Assembly: GCF_009707485.1 (NCBI RefSeq)
Contig: NZ_CP046121.1
Span: forward strand, 1,550,001 to 1,614,000
DNA length: 64,000 bases
Direction: 5' to 3'
DNA from: Nostocoides sp. HKS02
GTDB lineage: Bacteria > Actinomycetota > Actinomycetes > Actinomycetales > Dermatophilaceae
Each line of letters opens with the position of its first letter. Position 1 is the first letter of the stretch. The notes under the pieces are model-generated. The model was not told where the DNA came from and did no database searches. It worked only from the letters and a program-made list of their open reading frames with translations. The position numbers and the translations under genes were made by a program. Of the stretch, positions 8,653 to 16,425 are shown piece after piece.

Positions 8653-9567
8653 TCAGGCGCCTGCGGTGGGCCTGGAGGCGGCGCGGAAGTCGTGCCACCC
8701 GGGGAGGTCCCAGGGTCGGGCGAGCGCATCCCGCAGTTGGGCGATGAGGTCTTCCTTGGACGGGAGGGGAGAGATACGTCCGTCGGGGTGCTGGTAGGTC
8801 CGACAGGCGAGCGCCGAAGGGGCGTCGACGGCGAAGAGGTCGCTGCCGCCAACCTGGAAGGTCGGGGACCCGGGGAAGGATCGACTTGCTGCCTGCTCGG
8901 GGCTGCTGACCTGGACCCGATCCACACGGACGTCGGTGCGGCCGATCTCGGTGAGGCATTCCGTCAACAGGGTCTCGGCGGCTCCGTGGCTGGGGCAGCC
9001 GTCGTACCAGAGCAGCTCGACACGCCACTTGACCGAACAGCCGGCGGGCGAGGTGGTGGGGCGGTGGACCGGCTCGCCCACCAGCACGCTTTCGAGGGCG
9101 TCCCGGACGAACTTGGCGTCCTGGGTGGGGTCGTCGTGGTTGCCGTCGGGTGCGCCGTGGTAGCGAATCACGCCATCGGCGTCCACCACAAAGACTTCGG
9201 GGGTAGCGGTGGCACCGAAGGACGCGGTGACCGACTGCTGGACGTCCTTGAGGTACGTCCCGGCGACCTCACCCGCGGCGACGCGCACCCGCATTCCTTC
9301 GAGGGAGTCCTTCGGCTGGAGCTCTCCGTCGTTGCTCACGATCTGGACGAGCTGAACGCCACGCTCGTCGTAGTCCATGGCGATCTGCTGGATGCGGTCG
9401 TGCCAGGCGAGGGCGTAGGGGCACCCGTTTGAGGTGAAGACAACGACGGTGGCCGCGTTGGCGGAGTAGTCCGCGCTGACCGTTTGGCCCTGGGAGTCCG
9501 GGAGGCTGATGCTTGGGGCGTCATCTCCGGCGGTCCGCCTGCGGACCTTCGTGGTCGTGTCGGACAC
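8653..9567 (-). CDS. Two-domain redoxin: peroxiredoxin-like domain fused to thioredoxin-fold domain
   Basis: GTG 9567 is chosen because AGAGGAGA lies 7 bases upstream; an in-frame ATG at 9609 lacks a ribosome site. The product is 304 residues. Residues ~17-180 form an AhpC/TSA/redoxin domain with VVVFTSNGCPYALAWHDRI (single Cys49), TATPEVFVVDADGVIRYHG and the terminal PAGCSVKWR block typical of this subgroup. Residues ~181-260 are a second thioredoxin-like domain with WYDGCPSHG (Cys191) and FPGSPTFQVGG (cis-Pro region), similar to small domains found near mercury lyases. It is the first gene of an operon with two H2O2-producing flavin oxidases, so peroxide defence is plausible, though the single Cys per domain is unusual for a peroxidase. 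The fusion is the notable point. Confidence 0.72.
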   Translation of the reverse strand: MSDTTTKVRRRTAGDDAPSISLPDSQGQTVSADYSANAATVVVFTSNGCPYALAWHDRIQQIAMDYDERGVQLVQIVSNDGELQPKDSLEGMRVRVAAGEVAGTYLKDVQQSVTASFGATATPEVFVVDADGVIRYHGAPDGNHDDPTQDAKFVRDALESVLVGEPVHRPTTSPAGCSVKWRVELLWYDGCPSHGAAETLLTECLTEIGRTDVRVDRVQVSSPEQAASRSFPGSPTFQVGGSDLFAVDAPSALACRTYQHPDGRISPLPSKEDLIAQLRDALARPWDLPGWHDFRAASRPTAGA

Positions 9568-9629
9568 CGGGTCTCCTCTCAACGTCCCACCACTGCGGTG
9601 GGCACTCATCGAGAGTCTTCATGCTCCGG

Positions 9630-9651
9630 AACTAAAACGACAGTTCTAGTT
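9630..9651. promoter_or_regulatory. Probable TetR operator, 22-bp palindrome
   Basis: AACTAnAAC-N4-GTTnTAGTT is an imperfect palindrome between the tetR stop (9688) and the start of the redoxin-oxidase operon (9567). Nearly the same sequence lies before xylA at 13583-13604. Binding by the TetR protein encoded at 9688-10329 is inferred from proximity and symmetry. Confidence 0.6.
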
Positions 9652-9654
9652 CGT

Positions 9655-9680
9655 GATGCGGGGCATCGCTGCGAGCGATG
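9655..9680 (-). promoter_or_regulatory. Shared 26-bp catabolic promoter element, copy before the redoxin-oxidase operon
   Basis: Read on the minus strand it is CATC-N9-GATG-N5-CATC; the first two half-sites form a perfect 17-bp palindrome (CATCGCT-CGC-AGCGATG). The same arrangement occurs at 11921-11946, 13554-13579 and 21519-21544. Here it is followed, 3 bp further into the operon leader, by the putative TetR box. The binding factor is unknown. Confidence 0.55.
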
Positions 9681-9687
9681 ACCCGCG

Positions 9688-10329
9688 TCAACCCGGGCTC
9701 AGATAGGCAGCCACCATCTCGACCAGGACAGCCAGCAGCTCTTCCCACGGTTGCTCCATCGCCGCTTCTGGGTCACTGCCCAGCCCCAGCTGCCTGGCGA
9801 GGACGCTGTACACGACCGTGCAGGACCAGGTAACGGCCGCGTCCGGATCCGGGCGGGTGATGGCCTCGCCAGCGGACAGCAGCGCCTTGGAGAAGGCCGA
9901 CACCATGTCCTCGTGCGCGTTCTTGCCGCCTGCGGCGATCACCGGGTCGTTGTGGGCCAGTCGCATGAAGGGTGCCAGCTCATCTGCATGCCTGCGCAAC
10001 AGCTCCGCAAGCGCGCGAACTGCGCGCCCCACCAGGGCCTCCAACGCCTCATGAGACCCGGCATCCAAACTCAGGGCGAGATGGGTCTCGATGGCGAGGC
10101 GTTCCATCAGCCGGGCATGGGCAACACGGATCAGGTCGTCCTTGCTGGCGACCCGAGCGTAGATGGACCCGGTCGAGACCCCTGAGCGCGCGGCGACCTC
10201 GGCCACCGTGATCGCGCCAGAGCGCCGCTCGACCATCAGCGCCGTGGCAGCCTCGACTGCGCGGTCGAACGACTGGCGACTCCGCTCTTGCATGGGTTGC
10301 TTGACGAGTTCGCCGCCGGGGGGCGTCAT
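9688..10329 (-). CDS. TetR family transcriptional regulator
   Basis: 213 residues. The N-terminal helix-turn-helix is ITVAEVAARSGVSTGSIYARVASKDDLIRV (about residues 39-68), the normal TetR HTH plus helix 4. The C-terminal ligand-binding domain is mostly helical. It starts 9 bp after the deglycosidase alpha gene stop, so it is the third gene of that operon. The ribosome site before ATG 10329 is weak; Met13 is an alternative start. Two matching palindromes, at 9630-9651 and 13583-13604, are its likely operators, which would link control of the oxidase operon and of xylAB. The inducer is probably a glycoside, sugar or aglycone (inference). Confidence 0.85.
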   Translation of the reverse strand: MTPPGGELVKQPMQERSRQSFDRAVEAATALMVERRSGAITVAEVAARSGVSTGSIYARVASKDDLIRVAHARLMERLAIETHLALSLDAGSHEALEALVGRAVRALAELLRRHADELAPFMRLAHNDPVIAAGGKNAHEDMVSAFSKALLSAGEAITRPDPDAAVTWSCTVVYSVLARQLGLGSDPEAAMEQPWEELLAVLVEMVAAYLSPG

Positions 10330-10338
10330 CTGCCGAGC

Positions 10339-11448
10339 CTACTGAACGGGGCGCCGCGCCGAGTCGTGGTGCGCGCTCAGCTGCTCACGAGCCTCGGCAG
10401 CGGAGGTCACCATGCGCGATCCAGCGAACCCTGCCGCCGAGCGCTGAACGGCCTGCTCCGCGGCGACGATCGGGAACGCGTCGCCCCAGTAGTTCCAGTG
10501 CCAGCCTTCGTACTCGGTCGAGATGGCCCCCTTGTACCCGGCGTTGACGAGCTGGGTAACGAGACCACGAACAGGCACCGAGGGCTCTTCGCCGTGCTCG
10601 TCGATGCCGAAGAACTTGCCGTGGACGTGGCGGATCCAGGGCATGATCTCGAGCCACGAGCTGACTTCGGCCGGCCCCCAGAGGCCGGTGCCATTGATGG
10701 CCAGATCGACGCCGAGGTCCGGGCGCCCGTGGCGCGCGGCAAGACCGATGAAGGCACCGAACCGCTCGCCGTGCTCGGAGTCCGTGTTGGGTGGGCCCTG
10801 TCGGTAGTAGTCGCGCCAGAGGGAGACGGCCGCGGATATGAGGTCCTCGCTGGCACCCCGCCGACGGTATGCCTCGACCGCGGACGGTGCGAACTCGGAG
10901 ACGGTGGCGCCCCAGTCGGCCACAAACCCCAGGAGTGGCGACCCGAGCTTCTCGTAGCGGTCGCGGAGCGCCAGGACCAGGTCGCTCTTCCCATGGTGGT
11001 GGGCGTGGACTTCGATGGCGAGCGTGACGCCGTAACGCTCCGCGATGGGAAGAAGCCTCTCCATGGAATCCGGGGTCAGGGAGATCTGGACGCGAGCCAG
11101 GGGGAAGCCGAGCTTGGCCGCAGACTCGATCTGACGCCTCATGTACTCCACCAGCTCGGTGTCCGTCATCAGGCGGTCCCGTCGGATGCCGACGTCCGTG
11201 TTGATGGCCAGGGAAGTCTGCACCAGACCGGCATCATCGACCAGGCCACGGAACCACTCGGCATACTCGTCGGTCACGTCGGGGAAGCCGCGGAAGGCGG
11301 AGAAGCCGATGACCTCCAAGCCCGGCCCATACCCGTCGGCGGACACGCGGCGGATCAGGCCTTCGAGGTCGTACTGGCGGGCGTGGAACGCGCGCGTGAA
11401 GCTGTAAAGGGTCACGCCCTGGATCGGGGTGCCGAGGCCGTCAGACAT
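10339..11448 (-). CDS. C-glycoside deglycosidase alpha subunit-like TIM barrel (CarB/DgpC-type)
   Basis: 369 residues from ATG 11448, with GGAGG 8 bases upstream and an 8-bp overlap with the preceding gene. It is a xylose-isomerase-like TIM barrel with predicted Mn ligands Glu146 (LAIEVHAHHH), Asp178 (FVADWGATV), His276 (IRHVHGKFF) and Glu312 (ISTEYEGWHWNYWGDAF). The His-rich strand HAHHH and the WHWNYWGD end look like the catalytic subunit of C-glycoside deglycosidases, which cleave 3-keto C-glycosides by metal-assisted beta-elimination. The assignment rests mainly on the partner gene just upstream, which matches the small beta subunit. The 3-keto substrate would come from the pyranose-oxidase-like enzymes. 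Some relatives act on O-glycosides, so substrate range is open. Confidence 0.75.
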   Translation of the reverse strand: MSDGLGTPIQGVTLYSFTRAFHARQYDLEGLIRRVSADGYGPGLEVIGFSAFRGFPDVTDEYAEWFRGLVDDAGLVQTSLAINTDVGIRRDRLMTDTELVEYMRRQIESAAKLGFPLARVQISLTPDSMERLLPIAERYGVTLAIEVHAHHHGKSDLVLALRDRYEKLGSPLLGFVADWGATVSEFAPSAVEAYRRRGASEDLISAAVSLWRDYYRQGPPNTDSEHGERFGAFIGLAARHGRPDLGVDLAINGTGLWGPAEVSSWLEIMPWIRHVHGKFFGIDEHGEEPSVPVRGLVTQLVNAGYKGAISTEYEGWHWNYWGDAFPIVAAEQAVQRSAAGFAGSRMVTSAAEAREQLSAHHDSARRPVQ

Positions 11449-11839
11449 GTGCGGCAACCTCCATGGTCTTGCGGCCGTGCTCTTCGATGAGCAGCACGCC
11501 GTGGGCGGTCACGATGTACGGGATGTAGAGGTGGAGGTCGACCTCGACATCGTGCGGCTGGCCGGTTTCGACCGCGAGGTCCCCTGACAGGACGGCGGAG
11601 TCGGTGGTGAACCACCACTCATCGACCGCGCCCGCGAGCTCCTCCAGCTGGAAATCCCTACCGTTCATGTTCCACAACAGGCTGTCTTTGGGTGCGGCAT
11701 GGCCGTCAATGCGCAGCTCGACGTCAGCAATGCATGAGGCCGGCAATGCCCGGTACCAAGGGATGCGAACCTCCACGGAGGCGCGGCGTCGTCCTACCGC
11801 CCTGAGGGTCCCCTCCTCCAGAATCCGATCGGGGATCAT
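11441..11839 (-). CDS. C-glycoside deglycosidase beta subunit-like protein (DUF6379 / CarC-DgpB-type)
   Basis: 132 residues from ATG 11839, chosen because AAGGGAGAG precedes it by 5 bases and the length fits the small subunit (about 130-140 residues). Recognisable pieces, from memory of the family, are VEVRIPWYRALPASCI (24-37), ELRIDGHAAP, the acidic EELAGAVDEWWFTTD block (66-80) and VDLHLYIPYI near residue 100. The beta subunit is a beta-barrel that packs against the TIM-barrel alpha subunit and is required for activity. The overlap with the alpha gene supports a 1:1 complex. The frame stays open upstream to 11932, but that part is the regulatory leader (see 11840-11932). Confidence 0.75.
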   Translation of the reverse strand: MIPDRILEEGTLRAVGRRRASVEVRIPWYRALPASCIADVELRIDGHAAPKDSLLWNMNGRDFQLEELAGAVDEWWFTTDSAVLSGDLAVETGQPHDVEVDLHLYIPYIVTAHGVLLIEEHGRKTMEVAAHV

Positions 11840-11932
11840 CAACTCTCCCTTGCTAGGTCGTCCGTTCCAAGACAGCGTCATTGAAGCGGCGATCTGACGA
11901 TCGACGAAGGCGTGAATGCCGATGCGAGGCAT
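11840..11932 (-). other. Leader region similar to 21417-21530, possible short leader ORF
   Basis: From ATG 11932 the leader reads MPRIGIHAFVDRQIAASMTLS and runs in frame into the beta subunit gene. An ungapped ~79-bp stretch here is about 71% identical to the leader of the third operon (MPRIGTQVFVCQGITASMVLS). It could be a conserved leader peptide, a promoter with extended recognition sequences, or an N-terminal extension. The strong ribosome site at 11839 argues that the main protein starts later. Confidence 0.35.
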
Positions 11933-11946
11933 CACCAGAAGCGATG
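11921..11946 (-). promoter_or_regulatory. Shared 26-bp catabolic promoter element, copy before the deglycosidase operon
   Basis: CATC-N9-GATG-N5-CATC on the minus strand, with a perfect GATGC-GAG-GCATC palindrome on the plus strand at 11921-11933. It lies in the divergent region between the deglycosidase operon and the MFS gene, so it could control both. Confidence 0.55.
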
Positions 11947-12114
11947 CCCACCTTCAACGATTCGAAGGACGTGAGGCCGGCTCCAGCCCGCCGAGGTCGC
12001 ATACGATGGGCGCGGATGCCGGGGTGGCACTCGCACGGCTGCGACCGCCCGTCGGGCCCGTCATTGGCGGGCTACGCGCACATCGCCGCGTCCTACTCAG
12101 GCAGGACTGCCACC

Positions 12115-13524
12115 GTGCCCAGTGCCACTTTGATGTCTCCCGCGTACCCATCCATCCGGCACCGCCGCCTTCAGGCCGCGCTCCTGGTCGTCACCTTGCT
12201 CACGGCCATGGACCAGACCATCGTCGCGACCGCGTTGCCCGCCATAGTTCGCGATGTCGGCGGCCGCACCGCGATGGGCTGGGTCTTTGCGAGCTACACG
12301 CTGGCGATGACCATCTCCATGCCCGTCTATGGACGTCTGGGCGACCTGCGCGGCCGGAGATCGGTCTTCCTTGTGTGCCTTGCCGGATTCGTCATCTCCT
12401 CCGTGGCCTGCGGGCTGGCAACCACCATGCTGCACCTCGTGGGACTCCGCGCGATTCAGGGGCTGGCGGGGGGTGGCGTCCTCGTCCTTTCCCAGGCCGT
12501 TGTCGCGGACGCTGTGCCCGCCCGTCACCGCGGTCAGTTCATGGCCCCGGTGGGACTCGTGTTCGCGACCGCCAGCGTGGTGGCTCCCCTTGTCGGAGGC
12601 GTCCTCACCGACACGGTCGGCTGGCGGTGGGTGTTCTGGGTGAACCTGCCCCTTGGGGTCACTGCGCTTGCCATGGCATTCAAGTCCATCCCCCGGACCG
12701 AGTCCGCCGGCGCCAGTGGAAAGGTCGATGTCCCAGGCGCCATTGTCTACGCGGTCGCCGTGACGGCCTTGGTCTCCCTGACCGGCACTGTCGGACACGG
12801 ACTGCCCTGGGGGAAGCAGGCTGGTGCGGCGCTTCTGGTCATGACCGTGTTGGCCACCGGCGTCTTCGTGAGACGCATGCTCCGCCACGCGGACCCGCTC
12901 ATTCCCGTGGGCGTCATGAAGGATCGCACGATTACCGTCAGCACCTGGTTGGGCTTGACGATCGGGGTCGCCGTCTTTGCGCTCGTGGGGTACCTCCCGA
13001 CCATCGTCCAGACTGTCCTGGACGTCCCCGCCACAGCTTCCGGCGCCCTCCTCTTGGCACTCATCGTCGGAATGATGGCCTCGATCTTCGGAACCTCCGC
13101 CCTGATCTCTCGGACCGGGAAATACCGGCGACTGCCCGTTCTTGGATGCGCGGTAAGTGCTGGGGCGATGGTGGCGCTGTCGCGGTTGGACGCGTCCTGG
13201 AGCCTGGTGCATACCGCCGCGTGGGTTGGCGTGCTCGGCATCGGGACCGGCTGCTACATGCAGCTCGTCACCACCATGGCGCAGGACGCGGCGCCCAGCG
13301 AACACGTGGGGTCCGCAACGTCCACTGTCTCGCTGGGGCGTGAACTCGGAGTCACCATCGGAGCCGCGGCAATCGGGAGCGCACTCGCCACCCAGTCGGA
13401 TGAGGGCGGGCTGTTCCTGGCCCTCGCGGGGGTGCTGGCCCTTGGCGCCGTCGTGTCGCTCCTCCTGCCGCACCGTGAGTTCGCCGGCGACCACCCTGGG
13501 GCCCCGGGCGACTCGGCAGCATAG
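12115..13524 (+). CDS. MFS transporter, DHA2-like
   Basis: About 469 residues from GTG 12115, which has AGGA 8 bases upstream; ATG 12133 is an alternative. Many hydrophobic helices follow, the first LQAALLVVTLLTAMDQTIVA containing the AMDQTIVATALP signature of DHA2-type transporters. Motif A is GRLGDLRGRRS, and VVAPLVGGVLTDTVGWRWVFW matches motif C plus the conserved WRW segment. Such carriers are usually proton antiporters for drugs or small molecules. In this cluster it may export an aglycone or import a glycoside (inference). It is divergent from the deglycosidase operon and shares its regulatory region. Confidence 0.82.
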   Translation: MPSATLMSPAYPSIRHRRLQAALLVVTLLTAMDQTIVATALPAIVRDVGGRTAMGWVFASYTLAMTISMPVYGRLGDLRGRRSVFLVCLAGFVISSVACGLATTMLHLVGLRAIQGLAGGGVLVLSQAVVADAVPARHRGQFMAPVGLVFATASVVAPLVGGVLTDTVGWRWVFWVNLPLGVTALAMAFKSIPRTESAGASGKVDVPGAIVYAVAVTALVSLTGTVGHGLPWGKQAGAALLVMTVLATGVFVRRMLRHADPLIPVGVMKDRTITVSTWLGLTIGVAVFALVGYLPTIVQTVLDVPATASGALLLALIVGMMASIFGTSALISRTGKYRRLPVLGCAVSAGAMVALSRLDASWSLVHTAAWVGVLGIGTGCYMQLVTTMAQDAAPSEHVGSATSTVSLGRELGVTIGAAAIGSALATQSDEGGLFLALAGVLALGAVVSLLLPHREFAGDHPGAPGDSAA

Positions 13525-13553
13525 CCGGCCGCGGCGCCCGGGGTCCGGCTTTG

Positions 13554-13579
13554 CATCGTTGTCGTGGATGAGCCTCATC
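13554..13579 (+). promoter_or_regulatory. Shared 26-bp catabolic promoter element, copy before xylA
   Basis: CATC-N9-GATG-N5-CATC on the plus strand, including the palindrome GATGAG-C-CTCATC. As before the redoxin-oxidase operon, the last half-site is followed by ACG and then the putative TetR operator; over 38 bp the two composites agree at 31 positions. Confidence 0.5.
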
Positions 13580-13582
13580 ACG

Positions 13583-13604
13583 AACTAGAACTGTCATTCT
13601 GATT
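13583..13604. promoter_or_regulatory. Probable TetR operator before xylA
   Basis: AACTAGAAC-TGTC-ATTCTGATT, an imperfect 22-bp palindrome; its left 13 bases are identical to the reverse complement of the right part of the 9630-9651 site. It lies 74 bp before the xylA start. Confidence 0.58.
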
Positions 13605-13678
13605 TGTCATGGGCGATGCTGACACCGTTCGCAACTCCCGTTTGCGACCCGACCGTTCCTCCCGGAAATGAGTGCACC

Positions 13679-14857
13679 GTGGTTCGTCAGCCCCAGCCCG
13701 AAGACAGGTTCTCGTTCGGCCTCTGGACCGTCGGATGGACGGGGGCCGACCCCTTCGGGATCGCCAGCCGCCCGGCCCTCGATCCTTGGGAGTATGCCGA
13801 GAAGCTCGCCGAGATCGGCGCGTGGGGCATCACCTTCCACGACAACGACGTCTTCGCATTCGACGCGGACGAGGCCACGAAGCAGGATCGGCTCGGGCGT
13901 TTGAAGGCCGCGGCTGACGCATCGGGTCTGACGATCGAGATGGTGACGACGAACACCTTCTCGCACCCGGTCTTCAAGGACGGCGGCCTGACCTCGAACG
14001 ATCGATCGGTCCGCCGGTTCGGGCTGCGCAAGGTTCTCGGCGCCGTCGACATCGCCGCCGAAATGGGTGCGACGACCTTCGTCATGTGGGGCGGCCGCGA
14101 GGGCGCCGAGTACGACGGATCCAAGGACCTGTACTCGGCGTTGGACCGCTACAAGGAGGGTCTGGACACCGTTGCGTCCTACATCAAGGACAAGGGCTAC
14201 GACCTGCGGATTGCGCTCGAACCAAAGCCGAACGAGCCGCGCGGAGACATCTTCCTCCCCACCGTCGGGCACGCTCTCGCGCTGATCGCGGAGCTGGAGC
14301 ACGGTGACATCGTGGGAGTGAACCCGGAGACCGGTCACGAGCAGATGGCGAACCTCAACTACACCCACCAGCTCGCGCAGGCGTTGTGGAGCGACAAGCT
14401 CTTCCACATCGACCTCAACGGCCAACGTGGCCTGAAGTACGACCAAGACCTCGTGTTCGGGCACGGTGACCTGCTGTCAGCCTTCTTCACGGTGGACCTG
14501 CTGGAGAACGGCTTCGTCGGCCGGCCGGACGCACCTCGCTTCGTCGGCCCGAAGCACTTCGACTACAAGCCGTCCCGCACCGAGCACCTCACCGGCGTGT
14601 GGGAGTCAGCGAAGGCGTGCATGTCGACGTATCTCCTCCTCGCCGAGAAGGCCAAGCAGTTCCGCGCTGATCAGCGCGTCACCGAAGCGCTGGAGTACTC
14701 CGGCGTCACCTCCCTCGCGACGCCGACCCTCGATGCCGGAGAGTCGCTTGCCGACTTCCTGGCCACGGACGACGGCTTCGACCCGGAGAAGGCTGCCGAG
14801 CGCGACTACGGCTTCGTTCGGCTCAACCAGCTCGCTCTCGAGCACCTCATCGGCTGA
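13679..14857 (+). CDS. xylA: D-xylose isomerase
   Basis: 392 residues from GTG 13679, matching the usual start of actinobacterial XylA ([16 protein letters not shown]). An open frame extends further upstream but overlaps the operator. Active-site features are ITFHDNDV (catalytic His region), [26 protein letters not shown] (Glu ligand and Lys), [14 protein letters not shown], and [17 protein letters not shown], carrying the metal-binding Asp residues. It interconverts D-xylose and D-xylulose (also D-glucose and D-fructose). It stops 3 bp before xylB, so the two are co-transcribed. The composite regulatory element ties it to the glycoside operons. Confidence 0.95.
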   Translation: MVRQPQPEDRFSFGLWTVGWTGADPFGIASRPALDPWEYAEKLAEIGAWGITFHDNDVFAFDADEATKQDRLGRLKAAADASGLTIEMVTTNTFSHPVFKDGGLTSNDRSVRRFGLRKVLGAVDIAAEMGATTFVMWGGREGAEYDGSKDLYSALDRYKEGLDTVASYIKDKGYDLRIALEPKPNEPRGDIFLPTVGHALALIAELEHGDIVGVNPETGHEQMANLNYTHQLAQALWSDKLFHIDLNGQRGLKYDQDLVFGHGDLLSAFFTVDLLENGFVGRPDAPRFVGPKHFDYKPSRTEHLTGVWESAKACMSTYLLLAEKAKQFRADQRVTEALEYSGVTSLATPTLDAGESLADFLATDDGFDPEKAAERDYGFVRLNQLALEHLIG

Positions 14858-14860
14858 CGG

Positions 14861-16351
14861 ATGACTCTGGTTGCGGGGGTCGACTCCTCGACGCAGTCCT
14901 GCAAGGTCGTCGTCCGCGACGCGGCGAGCGGCCGCCTGGTCCGGCGGGGCAGCGCGCCGCACCCGGCAGGCACCGAGGTGGACCCCGCGTCGTGGTGGGA
15001 GGCGTTGACCGAAGCCGTCGATGCTGCCGGGGGCCTCGGCGACGTCTCGGCGATCTCGGTCGCAGGACAGCAGCACGGCATGGTGGGCCTTGATGCCGAC
15101 GGCCGGGTGGTCCGCCCAGCTCTCCTGTGGAACGACACGCGCTCCGCCTCCGCCGCCGCGGCGCTGGTCCGTGAGCTCGGCGAGGGCGATGACGCCCTCG
15201 GCGCCGCGAGATGGGCACAGGCCGTGGGAAGTGTCCCTGTCGCCGCTCTGACCGTGACGAAGTTGCGATGGCTCGCCGACGCGGAGCCCGACCACGCCGC
15301 CAGGGTTGCTGCGGTTGCCCTGCCACACGACTGGCTGACGTGGCGGCTGACGGGAGCTGAGTCACTCGACACGTTGGTGACCGATCGATCCGACGCTTCT
15401 GGGACCGGCTACTTCGACGCTGTCTCGGGGAAGTACCGGCGGGACCTGCTCGCCCTGGCGCTCAGACGCGAGGAGGGCGAGGTTTCTCACATCGTCCTGC
15501 CACGCGTCCTGGGACCACACCAGGCAGCCGGTCGCGGCACCGCGGAACTGGATCTGGCGCATCTCGTGGTTGGGCCGGGCTGCGGCGACAACGCAGGGGC
15601 CGCTCTGGGACTGGGCCTCGAGGCTGGGGCGACCATGGTGTCACTCGGGACCTCCGGTGTGGTCGCCTCGGTCTCGCACACCCCCACCACGGATCCCAGT
15701 GGCACCGTTGCGGGATTCGCCGACGCGACAGGGAAGTTCCTACCGCTCGCGTGCACGCTCAACGGAGCTCGAGTCTTCGATGCGACAGCGCAGTTGCTCG
15801 GTGTCGACCACGAAAAGCTGTCGCAGCTCGCCCTCAGCGCGGGTCCGGGGTCGGGCGGACTCGTCCTCGTGCCGTACTTCGAGGGAGAACGAACGCCCAA
15901 CCTGCCCGCGGCAACCGGTGAGCTCCACGGGATCACCCTCGAGAGCCTCACAGCTCCGCATCTCGCCCTGGCCGCATTCGAGGGACTCGCGGGACTTCTG
16001 GGTGCCGCGATGTCTGGCATGCGGGACCAGGGCGTGGTGATCACCAGTGTGACCCTGGTCGGCGGCGGGTCACGGTCGGAGGCCTTCCGGGTCGTGGCTG
16101 CCCGGACCTGGGACCTGCCTGTGACCGTGCCCGACATCGGGGAGGACGTGGCCGACGGCGCCGCGCGGCAAGCCGCCTGGGTTCTGGCAGACTCGCCCGA
16201 GCCACCGGGCTGGCACTTCAGGGAGGCGACCCAGTACGCCCCGCCCGCCACACCGCAGGTCCAGACCAGCTACGACCGGGCGGCGGCTCGCGTCACCGGT
16301 GCCGCCGACGACGCGGCATACGTGTCAACGGGATCCGACCCGGCGCCGTAG
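14861..16351 (+). CDS. xylB: Xylulokinase
   Basis: 496 residues, a FGGY-family sugar kinase. N-terminal VAGVDSSTQSCKVVVRD is the phosphate-binding motif; AGQQHGMVGLD is the xylulokinase active-site segment with its MVGLD sequence; PALLWNDTRS and the ATP-site motifs GPGCGDNAGAALGLG, LGTSGVVASVS and LVGGGSRSE follow. It phosphorylates D-xylulose to xylulose 5-phosphate, feeding the pentose phosphate pathway. It directly follows xylA. Length is normal and no frame problems are seen. Confidence 0.93.
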   Translation: MTLVAGVDSSTQSCKVVVRDAASGRLVRRGSAPHPAGTEVDPASWWEALTEAVDAAGGLGDVSAISVAGQQHGMVGLDADGRVVRPALLWNDTRSASAAAALVRELGEGDDALGAARWAQAVGSVPVAALTVTKLRWLADAEPDHAARVAAVALPHDWLTWRLTGAESLDTLVTDRSDASGTGYFDAVSGKYRRDLLALALRREEGEVSHIVLPRVLGPHQAAGRGTAELDLAHLVVGPGCGDNAGAALGLGLEAGATMVSLGTSGVVASVSHTPTTDPSGTVAGFADATGKFLPLACTLNGARVFDATAQLLGVDHEKLSQLALSAGPGSGGLVLVPYFEGERTPNLPAATGELHGITLESLTAPHLALAAFEGLAGLLGAAMSGMRDQGVVITSVTLVGGGSRSEAFRVVAARTWDLPVTVPDIGEDVADGAARQAAWVLADSPEPPGWHFREATQYAPPATPQVQTSYDRAAARVTGAADDAAYVSTGSDPAP

Positions 16352-16425
16352 GCGCACAACCACGGACGAAAACGTCGAGAAGGTCGAGAAGCAGGTCGCC
16401 ACCGGCCTGAGGGAAGAGGTCAACT

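Noticed and set aside
11840..11935. N-terminal extension of the deglycosidase beta-like protein
   Set aside because: A strong ribosome site precedes ATG 11839, the family length is met from there, and the extension coincides with a leader shared with another operon.
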